A stretch of DNA of 34,614 nt from Burkholderiales bacterium (lineage in GTDB: Bacteria; Pseudomonadota; Gammaproteobacteria; Burkholderiales; Thiobacteraceae): positions 1-34,614 of the forward strand of contig JADMJT010000026.1 of the NCBI GenBank assembly GCA_018781585.1, given 5' to 3'. Positions 8,206-14,911 of the stretch are shown in pieces (positions within the stretch are counted from its first letter, which is position 1; every line of letters begins with the position of its first letter). The position numbers and the translations under genes were made by a program. The notes under the pieces were generated by a model that saw only the letters and a program-made list of their open reading frames with translations, had not been told where the DNA came from and ran no database searches.

Positions 8206-10092
8206 TTAAATCTCAACCTGTGAACCCAGCTCGATCACCCGATTGGTCGGAATCTGGAAGAAGCTCATCGCGCTTTCAGCATTGCGCGCCATGGCGATGA
8301 ACAGATGTTCGCGCCACAGCGCCATGCCAGGGATGCCGGTGGAGATGATGGTTTCGCGGCTCAAGAAAAAAGAGGTTTGCATCATATCGAATGACAAGCC
8401 GAACTGTTTGCACAGGAGCAGGGCTTTCGGAATGTGCGGCGAATCCTTGAAGCCATAGTGTAAATAAAGCCGATAAAAGCCGCCGCCGAGATTTTCCACA
8501 TTTACGCGCTTGTTGGCCGAGATATAGGGCTCATCTTCAGTGACCACCGTCAGGAATACCACGCGTTCATGCAACACTTTGTTATGCGCCAGATTGTGCA
8601 GCAGGGCATGCGGCACGCCTTCGCGGCTGGCGGTCATGAATACCGCCGTGCCGGCGACACGTGTCGGCGGATGCGCCAATAAGCCTTGAATGAAGGGTGT
8701 CAAGGCGATGGACCCGGTTTGCATGCGTTGCAACAAGATTTGACGCCCGCGTTTCCAAGTGGAGAGCAGCGTAAATACAAGGAGCCCGATTAAGAGGGGG
8801 AACCAGCCGCCCTGAAGCAATTTCAGCGAGTTAGCAGCGAAGAAAGCCAGATCCACGGTGAGGAACACGATAAGCCCCATGAAAACGATATAGCGGTTCC
8901 AGCGCCAAAGGGTGAGCACGACTACAAAACCCAGAATGGTGTCGATCACCATGGTGCCGGTAACCGCGATGCCATAAGCCGCCGCCAAGTGGCTGGACGA
9001 CTGAAACCCCAGCACCAAGGCGATGATGCCGATCAGCAGCGCCCAGTTGATAAAGGGGATATAGATTTGCCCGATCTCATGCTCCGAGGTATGGATGATT
9101 TGCATGCGCGGCAGGTAGCCCAACTGGATAGCTTGGCGCGTGACCGAGAAGGCGCCCGTGATTACCGCTTGCGAAGCGATCAGGGTCGCGGCGGTGGCGA
9201 TGGCGATGAGCGGAAATAGCGCCCAAGTCGGCGCTTGGAGGTAGAACGGGTTGGCAACAGCGCTTGGCTCGCGAATCAGCAACGCACCCTGGCCGAAATA
9301 ATTGAGGAGTAATGCGGGTAGCACGAAGAGGAACCAAGCGTAGCGAATCGGCTTGCTGCCGAAGTGACCCATGTCGGCATAGAGCGCCTCGGCGCCGGTG
9401 ACCGCCAAGACAACTGAGCCCAATACGAGAAAGCCGTAGCCCCGGTTTTCGACGAAGAAATTAAATGCGAAGTGCGGGCTGACCGCGTAAAGCACTTCTG
9501 GCGTAAGCATGACGTTGTAGGCGCCCATCACCGCAAGCGTGATAAACCACAGCGACATAATGGGGCCGAACCAGGCGCCCACGTGGCGCGTACCGTGGCG
9601 TTGAATGGCGAACAGCAGCACCAGCACGATAAGCGCTATCGGTATTACAAACGGCCCGAATGCAGGCGAGGCAACTTTTAAACCTTCGACCGCGGACAAC
9701 ACCGAGATGGCTGGCGTGATGATGCCGTCGCCATAGAACAGCGACGCGCCGAAGATGCCCAGCACCGCGAGCAGCCAGCCTTTGCGCGTGGTGATGGGCG
9801 CTTTGCGCCCGACCAGCGCCATCAGTGCCATGATCCCGCCCTCGCCATTGTTGTCAGCGCGCATGATGAACACCACATACTTGAGCGAGACGATGATGAT
9901 GAGCGACCAGAACACCAGTGACAAAATACCCAGCACGTTGTCCGGTGTGGTGGCCATGGGGTGATGTCCGGCGAACACCTCTTTCATGGTGTAGAGCGGG
10001 CTGGTGCCGATGTCACCGAACACTACGCCGATGGCGGCGACGGCCAGACCGGCCGTGCCTTGGCGTTGCGGTTCAGATGGTTGGGGGGGCAT
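8206..10092 (-). CDS. kup: low-affinity potassium uptake protein Kup
   Basis: This 628-residue K+ transporter of the KUP/HAK family resides in the inner membrane. The signature GDIGTSPLYTMKEVF is at about residues 27-41. About twelve membrane helices follow, with the conserved blocks NNGEGGIMALMALV, FFGDG-like LFYGDGIITPAISVLSAVEGL and SQAVITGAFSVTRQAIQLGYLPR. A soluble C-terminal domain follows (from about 500), ending NRVIELGSQVEI. Length is typical (about 620-630). It is preceded by pyrD at 13 bp on the same strand, so the two may be co-transcribed. Confidence 0.98.
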   Translation of the reverse strand: MPPQPSEPQRQGTAGLAVAAIGVVFGDIGTSPLYTMKEVFAGHHPMATTPDNVLGILSLVFWSLIIIVSLKYVVFIMRADNNGEGGIMALMALVGRKAPITTRKGWLLAVLGIFGASLFYGDGIITPAISVLSAVEGLKVASPAFGPFVIPIALIVLVLLFAIQRHGTRHVGAWFGPIMSLWFITLAVMGAYNVMLTPEVLYAVSPHFAFNFFVENRGYGFLVLGSVVLAVTGAEALYADMGHFGSKPIRYAWFLFVLPALLLNYFGQGALLIREPSAVANPFYLQAPTWALFPLIAIATAATLIASQAVITGAFSVTRQAIQLGYLPRMQIIHTSEHEIGQIYIPFINWALLIGIIALVLGFQSSSHLAAAYGIAVTGTMVIDTILGFVVVLTLWRWNRYIVFMGLIVFLTVDLAFFAANSLKLLQGGWFPLLIGLLVFTLLSTWKRGRQILLQRMQTGSIALTPFIQGLLAHPPTRVAGTAVFMTASREGVPHALLHNLAHNKVLHERVVFLTVVTEDEPYISANKRVNVENLGGGFYRLYLHYGFKDSPHIPKALLLCKQFGLSFDMMQTSFFLSRETIISTGIPGMALWREHLFIAMARNAESAMSFFQIPTNRVIELGSQVEI

Positions 10093-10105
10093 AGAGGTTA
10101 ACCTG

Positions 10106-11143
10106 CTAGTAGGTTTGAGTTTCTGTTACGCATAGCGCTTGCAGCGTTTCTTTTATGAGATCCGGGCCATGGTAAATCAAGCCAGTATAGATCTGTACTA
10201 AGGATGCGCCCGCGTCGATTTTTTCACGCGCATCCGCGCCGCTCATAATGCCGCCGACGCCGATGATGGGCAGCGCGCCATCGAGCTTTTGATGTAAAGC
10301 GCGGATCACGGCGGTGGATTTGGCTTTGACCGGCGCGCCGCTTAGGCCGCCGATCTCTTCAGCATGCGCCAGACCCACCACGCCCTCACGTCCAATCGTG
10401 GTGTTGGTTGCGATTACGGCGTCGATTTTGTGCTGAATCAAGCGCTCGGCAATAATTTGAATTTGTGCGTCATCTAAATCGGGTGCGATTTTGAGCGCGA
10501 GCGGCACGTATTTACCGTGGCGGTCGGCGAGTTGGGTTTGTTCCAGCTTCAAGCGTGCGAGCAGCGCATCGAGTTCGTCTGCGCCTTGTAAAGCACGTAA
10601 GTTTTGTGTGTTGGGCGAAGAGATGTTCACGGTGACGTAGCTGGCATGGGGATAAACCTTGCGCAGACAGGTGACGTAATCGTCAGCCGCGTTCTCGATC
10701 GGCGTATCGAAGTTCTTGCCGATATTGATGCCGAGCACACCGCGATAGTTTGCACGCTGCACATTTTCGATCAAATGATCGACACCGTGGTTGTTGAAGC
10801 CCAGGCGGTTGATGATGGCGTTGGCTTCGGGCAGACGGAATAAGCGCGGCTTGGGGTTGCCCGGTTGCGGGCGCGGCGTCACCGTGCCAATTTCGATAAA
10901 ACCGAAACCCAGTGCCGCCATGCCCTCGATGCACTCGCCGTTCTTGTCGAGACCGGCAGCCAACCCAACCGGGTTGGGGAAGCTGATTCCCATCACCGTG
11001 CGCGGGGCGCAGGCAGGCAGGGTGGGCAGCGCGAGCCGCAACAGTCCCGTGCGGGCGGCCCCGGCCAGGCCTTGGATGGTGAGATCGTGCGCAGTCTCGG
11101 GATCGAGCGAAAATAGAAGCGGACGCGCTAGGCAATAAAACAT
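10106..11143 (-). CDS. pyrD: dihydroorotate dehydrogenase (quinone), class 2
   Basis: This 345-residue FMN enzyme oxidises dihydroorotate to orotate and passes electrons to quinone at the inner membrane. The N-terminal helix [21 protein letters not shown] is the quinone-tunnel extension that defines class 2. [16 protein letters not shown] and [10 protein letters not shown] are FMN and substrate blocks. [15 protein letters not shown] carries the class-2 catalytic serine S175. The C-terminal [33 protein letters not shown] holds the FMN phosphate site. No Shine-Dalgarno sequence is visible, and a -10-like element lies 6 bp before the ATG. Confidence 0.98.
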   Translation of the reverse strand: MFYCLARPLLFSLDPETAHDLTIQGLAGAARTGLLRLALPTLPACAPRTVMGISFPNPVGLAAGLDKNGECIEGMAALGFGFIEIGTVTPRPQPGNPKPRLFRLPEANAIINRLGFNNHGVDHLIENVQRANYRGVLGINIGKNFDTPIENAADDYVTCLRKVYPHASYVTVNISSPNTQNLRALQGADELDALLARLKLEQTQLADRHGKYVPLALKIAPDLDDAQIQIIAERLIQHKIDAVIATNTTIGREGVVGLAHAEEIGGLSGAPVKAKSTAVIRALHQKLDGALPIIGVGGIMSGADAREKIDAGASLVQIYTGLIYHGPDLIKETLQALCVTETQTY

Positions 11144-11158
11144 CCGCGCATTTTACCA
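11144..11158 (-). promoter_or_regulatory. Candidate extended -10 promoter of pyrD implying a leaderless mRNA
   Basis: On the minus strand, TGG-TAAAAT (11158-11150) matches an extended -10 element. Only six bases (GCGCGG) separate it from the pyrD ATG at 11143, so the predicted start point is at or beside the A of the ATG. No convincing -35 is seen at the right spacing. This is a pattern match only. Confidence 0.3.
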
Positions 11159-11159
11159 T

Positions 11160-11188
11160 TTGCGCGGCGAGTCGGCTTTCGCTATGTT
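11160..11188 (+). promoter_or_regulatory. Candidate sigma70 promoter of the DUF3460-like gene
   Basis: TTGCGC (11160-11165), a 17-bp spacer and TATGTT (11183-11188) lie at the proper distance before the ATG at 11216. TTGAGG at 11202-11207 serves as a ribosome-binding site. It stands back to back with the pyrD promoter candidate in the 72-bp divergent gap. Confidence 0.4.
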
Positions 11189-11215
11189 ACGTCTCTTACC
11201 CTTGAGGATCACGCC

Positions 11216-11449
11216 ATGAAAAACGAACCAGGCTACGCTTATGAGTCCGAAATCGACGCCTTGATGCGTAAAATGCGCCAAGACCCCAAGATAGAAGCAG
11301 AGCGCCAGCGCAATTGGATGCACTGGTGGCAGCCGGCGCCGGCAAAGCGCGATGCGAGCACGCCAACCGAGGACGTGGGGGCGCAAAATATTGACCTGGA
11401 TATGGCGTATGTGAGCCGTAAATCGCAACCGCAAGGCGGACGGAAGTAG
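11216..11449 (+). CDS. small DUF3460-like protein
   Basis: This 77-residue soluble protein begins MKNEPGYAYESEIDALMRKM. The pattern YESEIxxLMxxMxxDPKIEAERQRNWMHWW followed by a later NIDLD resembles the betaproteobacterial DUF3460 family, whose members read roughly YESDxTxFLxxLKxxxPxLEExQRxGRxxWWDKxPIDLD. Here a 20-residue insertion separates the tryptophans from IDLD. The start is supported by TTGAGG nine bases upstream. It has no signal peptide or membrane segment, and its function is unknown. It is followed by a stem-loop and then by the flavocytochrome gene on the same strand. Confidence 0.7.
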   Translation: MKNEPGYAYESEIDALMRKMRQDPKIEAERQRNWMHWWQPAPAKRDASTPTEDVGAQNIDLDMAYVSRKSQPQGGRK

Positions 11450-11472
11450 CGCAGTCATTATTTATCGAAGGG

Positions 11473-11492
11473 GGAAGCGCAAGTTTGCTTCC
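11473..11492 (+). other. Stem-loop GGAAGC...GCTTCC between the DUF3460-like and flavocytochrome genes
   Basis: Six-base-pair arms at 11473-11478 and 11487-11492 enclose an 8-nt loop. No T-run follows, so it is not a classic terminator. It contains the TTG at 11485 that could serve as an upstream start for the next gene; if the hairpin forms, the ATG at 11527 is favoured. Confidence 0.4.
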
Positions 11493-11526
11493 TTGTCAGC
11501 CCAACTTGTTTCGCGAATCGAGCGTC

Positions 11527-12798
11527 ATGATCATGCGCATCCTGCTGACATTTCCCCGGTTTTATCTTGCGTTGGTCATGGCGCTTGCCGGCTTGCCTGC
11601 GCTGCTGCAAATGCCCGCCGTACCGCTTACTTTATCCGGCATGGGCGTGCTGACAGGGTGGCTCGGCTGTGGTGCGTTGGCGGCTAGTCTCATGCTGATG
11701 GTACGCGAGCCGGCCATAGCATCCTGCTTCGGCGGGCTTGATCGCATGTATCGCTGGCATCATCTCTTTGGTGTGGCGGGGTATGTGTTGTTGTTGTCGC
11801 ACCCGCTTTTTTTAGCGGGGCAAGCCCTTCCCGCTCATCCTCAATCGGCCTGGCAAATCATCTCACCAGGGTCCCCAACTTGGTCAGGAATGCTCGGCTG
11901 GGGGGCATTACTCGGATTGATGCTCGGTCTTGGCGCTACCTTCGCCACACGTTTGCGTTATAGCGTGTGGCGGCCCTTGCATGCCCTGCTGAGCGTGGGG
12001 GTGTTGCTCGGTATAGCGCATGTACTGCTGCTCGGGGGGCTTACCGCCGCTGCTTGGGTAGTGATGCTTCCGATCGTGCTGGCGCTGACCTGGCGTATGC
12101 TGCGCGTAGATCGCGGGCAGGGTGCCCGGCCTTATGAAGTGAGTTCGGCAAGCTGCTTGTCGGATGAGATTGTTGAAGTGTCGTTGCGACCCCTGGCGCA
12201 ACCGCTTGCGGCTGTACCCGGGCAATTCGTCATGGCGGCATTTTTTGAAGGGCCACACTACCGCGGTTGCGGCGAATATCACCCTTATACAATCAGCGGC
12301 GCGATACCTGATGGCGGCTTGCGGCTGAACATTAAAGCCCTAGGCGACTGCACGCGCACGATGCAATCGCTGGAAGCGGGGGTGGCGGCACGCATCCAGG
12401 GGCCGTTCGGCGAATTTTTTGCCAGTCGAAACGCTTCTCCAGAAGTGTGGATTGCCGGCGGTATTGGGGTAACACCCTTCCTGGCGCAACTGCGCCTGGG
12501 TGAGGTGACCCGGCCGACGGAATTCATCTATGTGTATCGCACCGCTCAGGATGCGTGTTATCTGGATGAGATGGAGCGTTATGCCGCGACGCATCCTTTG
12601 CTGCACTTTCAGCCGCTCGTTTCGCAAAATGATTTGGTTCCGCTGTATGCCATGCTAGCCAAGGTGACGGACTTGCCGGCCCGGCAAGCCTATCTGTGCG
12701 GCCCCCGGCTCTTCGTGGCCGCAGTGAGCGCATGGCTGAAACAGCACGGTATGCGCGAGCAGTCCATTCATTTTGAAAATTTTGAGTTTCGATCATGA
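11527..12798 (+). CDS. membrane flavocytochrome of the ferric reductase/NADPH-oxidase type
   Basis: From this ATG the protein has 423 residues. Residues 1-192 form about six membrane helices with two bis-His heme b sites: H78/H79 (YRWHHLFG) with H92 (LLSHPLF), and H152 (WRPLHALL) with H165 (GIAHVLL), spaced 13-14 residues apart. Residues 200-300 form an FAD domain (HPYTIS at 252-257, GPFGEFF at 292-298). Residues 305-423 form an NAD(P) domain (WIAGGIGVTPF at 308-318, YLCGPRLF at 389-396, ending HFENFEF). It should move electrons from NAD(P)H across the membrane; the acceptor (ferric iron, oxygen or a partner protein) cannot be read. An in-frame TTG at 11485 would add 14 residues. The stop overlaps the cytochrome b5 gene by 4 bp, which points to that protein as a redox partner. 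Confidence 0.88.
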   Translation: MIMRILLTFPRFYLALVMALAGLPALLQMPAVPLTLSGMGVLTGWLGCGALAASLMLMVREPAIASCFGGLDRMYRWHHLFGVAGYVLLLSHPLFLAGQALPAHPQSAWQIISPGSPTWSGMLGWGALLGLMLGLGATFATRLRYSVWRPLHALLSVGVLLGIAHVLLLGGLTAAAWVVMLPIVLALTWRMLRVDRGQGARPYEVSSASCLSDEIVEVSLRPLAQPLAAVPGQFVMAAFFEGPHYRGCGEYHPYTISGAIPDGGLRLNIKALGDCTRTMQSLEAGVAARIQGPFGEFFASRNASPEVWIAGGIGVTPFLAQLRLGEVTRPTEFIYVYRTAQDACYLDEMERYAATHPLLHFQPLVSQNDLVPLYAMLAKVTDLPARQAYLCGPRLFVAAVSAWLKQHGMREQSIHFENFEFRS

Positions 12799-13157
12799 AG
12801 CGCATCTATATCGTTGCAACGCTCCTTTTCTGGTTGGGGGTGACCGCCATTTGGGCAGGCAGCCATTGGATGCCGGCGACCCAAGAAGTCGCTGCGCTAT
12901 CCCCAACCAAAGCCTATTCACTGCAAGCGGTAGCTGCGCATAACCGTGCCGATAATTGCTGGATGGCCATTAACGGCCAGGTCTATGATCTATCCGCATA
13001 TATCCCGCAGCATCCAAGCGCCCCGGAAGTGATTGTGGCTTGGTGCGGCAAGGAAGCGACCACCGCCTATATGACCAAAAATCGCGGCAGGCCACACTCG
13101 CCGTATGCGACTGAATTGCTACAGCGCTACAGAATAGGTGTGTTGGATATGCGTTAG
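12795..13157 (+). CDS. membrane-anchored cytochrome b5-domain protein
   Basis: This 120-residue protein has an N-terminal hydrophobic segment (about 4-22, IYIVATLLFWLGVTAIWAG), a signal peptide or anchor placing the rest in the periplasm. Residues 41-118 match a cytochrome b5 fold: YSLQAVAAHNRADNCWMAINGQVYDLSAYIPQHP and a later HSPYATELLQRYRIGVL. The likely axial heme ligands are H73 and H101. The usual HPGG motif reads HPSA here. C55 sits in the common DNCW position and C84 is extra. The ATG overlaps the flavocytochrome stop (ATGA). I infer that it accepts electrons from the flavocytochrome on the outer face of the membrane. Confidence 0.85.
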   Translation: MKRIYIVATLLFWLGVTAIWAGSHWMPATQEVAALSPTKAYSLQAVAAHNRADNCWMAINGQVYDLSAYIPQHPSAPEVIVAWCGKEATTAYMTKNRGRPHSPYATELLQRYRIGVLDMR

Positions 13158-13177
13158 TGGCGTCAACAAGCCGTCTT

Positions 13178-13776
13178 TTAAGTCCAGATCATTTTCCCTG
13201 CAGCAACGATGAGCACCACGCCCAACAGGCGCTTCAATAGCGCAGGCGCCAACCGTCGCAGCGCGAGTTCCGAACCCACCAATCCCCCCGCTAACGCCAC
13301 CAGCACGAAAATCCATAGCACCTCCGGCCACGCCGCGTGGGCGCTAGCGGTATAGCCTGCCAAGCCCGCGATCGAATTCACTAGAATAAATGCCGCCGCG
13401 AGCGCAGCGGACTCGCGCATCGTCGTCCAATGCAGCATCAGCAAAATCGGGCTCAAAAAAATCCCGCCGCCGACCCCGGTTAGTCCGGACAGTAAGCCGA
13501 TACCGGCGCCCAAGAGCAGGGCAGCGGAAAAGGGCGGCGTGCGGCGAACCGTATCGTCTTGGTATTCGGCGAACATGCGTATCGCCGCAAGCAATAGCGC
13601 GATGCCGGCGATGGTGCGGTAAGTGGTATCGGTGGGCTTCCATGCGCCGCCGCCGAGATAAGCCGCGGGAATCGAGCCCAAGGCAAACGGCCAGAACAAG
13701 CTGAATTTGAAATAGCCCGCGCGATGAAGATCAGCGCGAACAGGCCGAGTGTTTGAGGGGAATCGAAGTGATCCAT
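13178..13776 (-). pseudogene. TauE/SafE-family permease, internally deleted and frameshifted
   Basis: From about 13723 to 13178 the minus strand encodes RAGYFKFSLFWPFALGSIPAAYLGG and onward through GIGLLSGLTGVGGGIFLSP to VLLIVAAGKMIWT-like ends, which is the C-terminal two thirds of a TauE/SafE permease. The expected N-terminus, MDHFDSPQTLGLFALIFIA, starts at 13776 but is in a different frame. It joins the downstream part near 13715-13725 with roughly 55-60 family residues missing, including the first Gly-rich helix pair. The longest uninterrupted frame (13178-13699, TTG start, 173 residues) lacks the N-terminal third. The break lies at a GCGCG stretch, which suggests deletion between short repeats. 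An assembly error is the alternative. Confidence 0.75.
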
Positions 13777-13865
13777 TTGATACAAATCGTATCAGCGATG
13801 TAATTTAAAAACACCCTTGGCAAACCCGCGTAGAATACTGGCTCGCATTAATTAGGAATTTCCGC

Positions 13866-14135
13866 ATGAAAAAGACCGATATAGAGAAAAACAAAGGACT
13901 CAAAATCAGCGCCCGCATGAGTCATGCAGGCACCCCCGCGCGCTTCGGTAAAGCAGCGGGCGCGGTTCCAGACCGGCGCGAGCAGCGTAAGCTCGATCAG
14001 GCGCAGGGTTTGGTGCCATTCGCGGTCAAGCTGAATGGCGATTTGGTGCAACAAATTCAGGCCCTGGCGCAGGCACGTCAGGAGGGGCTGAACGAAGTGG
14101 TGGCCGAGTTGCTGAAAAAAGGGCTTGAAGGCTAA
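13866..14135 (+). CDS. conserved hypothetical protein, small basic, possible DNA-binding C-terminus
   Basis: This 89-residue protein begins MKKTDIEKNKGLKISARMSHAGTPARFG. The N-terminal half is basic and probably disordered. The C-terminal half, VPFAVKLNGDLVQQIQALAQARQEGLNEVVAELLKKGLE, has the strand-helix-helix look of ribbon-helix-helix proteins. I recall similar small proteins in other Beta- and Gammaproteobacteria, but no function. AGGAATTTCCGC before the ATG provides a ribosome-binding site. It ends 11 bp before the peroxiredoxin gene and is probably co-transcribed with it. Confidence 0.75.
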   Translation: MKKTDIEKNKGLKISARMSHAGTPARFGKAAGAVPDRREQRKLDQAQGLVPFAVKLNGDLVQQIQALAQARQEGLNEVVAELLKKGLEG

Positions 14136-14146
14136 GGCGGCTAATA

Positions 14147-14686
14147 ATGAAATATTGGGTGCTCATCATCACCGCAGCCGCCGTGCTGGCATTCATCATG
14201 GTGCGCGCCAGTCACGCCGCGAACACGCCCCAGCCGGGACAAGCTGCGCCCGATTTCAACCTGCCGGATCAGAATGGCAAACAGCACCGGCTGGCCGATT
14301 ATCGCGGCAAATGGCTGGTGTTGTACTTCTACCCCAAAGACGACACGCCAGGCTGCATCAAACAGGCATGTGCGTTCCGCGATGATATTTTTACCCTGCG
14401 TAAAATGGGTGCGGAGGTGGTGGGCGTAAGTGTGGACGACACGGCTTCACACGCAGAATTCGCCAAAAAATACAGCTTGCCGTTCCCGCTGCTGGCCGAC
14501 CAGCAAGGTGCTACGGCGGAGCGTTACGGCTCTCTCACCAAGCTCCTCATCATGAAATTCGCCAAGCGCAACACCTTCCTCATCGACCCCCAAGGCCTGG
14601 TCGCCAAGGTGTATCTATCCGCTGAGGCGGGGCGCAATTCAGAGCAGGTGATTGCGGATTTGACTGCGCTGCTGGCGGCGCGGTGA
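14147..14686 (+). CDS. Bcp/PrxQ-type peroxiredoxin with N-terminal membrane anchor or signal
   Basis: This 179-residue AhpC/TSA-family thiol peroxidase reduces H2O2 and organic hydroperoxides. Residues 1-25 (YWVLIITAAAVLAFIMVRASHAA) form a signal peptide or anchor that ordinary cytosolic Bcp lacks, so the enzyme probably acts in the periplasm. The thioredoxin-fold core has FYPKDDTPGCIKQACAFRD. Peroxidatic C70 and resolving C75 are five residues apart, as in atypical two-Cys PrxQ/Bcp enzymes. It follows the small hypothetical gene at 11 bp. Confidence 0.93.
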   Translation: MKYWVLIITAAAVLAFIMVRASHAANTPQPGQAAPDFNLPDQNGKQHRLADYRGKWLVLYFYPKDDTPGCIKQACAFRDDIFTLRKMGAEVVGVSVDDTASHAEFAKKYSLPFPLLADQQGATAERYGSLTKLLIMKFAKRNTFLIDPQGLVAKVYLSAEAGRNSEQVIADLTALLAAR

Positions 14687-14815
14687 TTTATAGCGCACCG
14701 CAAGGGGAAGCACAGGAAACCGCTAACCAAAACAAAAAATTTGAGTCAGGCATTACCACCAAGCCAAGGCGCAGCGCTGCCTTAATTTTGAAGATCCATA
14801 GCAGAGAATGGGTGT

Positions 14816-14864
14816 TGTAGCGCCGGCATCCTGCCGGCATGCAAGCAGGGATGCTTGCGCTACA
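14816..14864. repeat. Short palindromic repeat with two inner hairpins (GCCGGC...TGTAGC type)
   Basis: The outer arms TGTAGC (14816-14821) and GCTACA (14859-14864) enclose two hairpins: GCCGGC-ATCCT-GCCGGC (14822-14838) and GCAAGCA-GGGA-TGCTTGC (14841-14858, arms of seven). The result is a compact three-way-junction shape. It lies in the 225-bp gap between the convergent peroxiredoxin and phosphomutase genes, where nothing else is recognisable. I recall similar sequences as intergenic repeats in other betaproteobacteria. Confidence 0.85.
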
Positions 14865-14911
14865 TTTTTGCGGCTCTTACTTTGCGCTTGCTTCAAGCCG
14901 CCTGTGAATTT

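Noticed and set aside
11485-11526. TTG start extending the flavocytochrome by 14 residues
   Set aside because: It lies in a stem-loop, and the added residues are polar and unlike the family N-terminus. It cannot be fully excluded because a purine-rich stretch precedes it.
13700-13776. A separate small gene MDHFDSPQTLGLFALIFIA...
   Set aside because: The sequence fits the N-terminal helix of the adjacent TauE-type permease, so it is treated as part of the broken gene.
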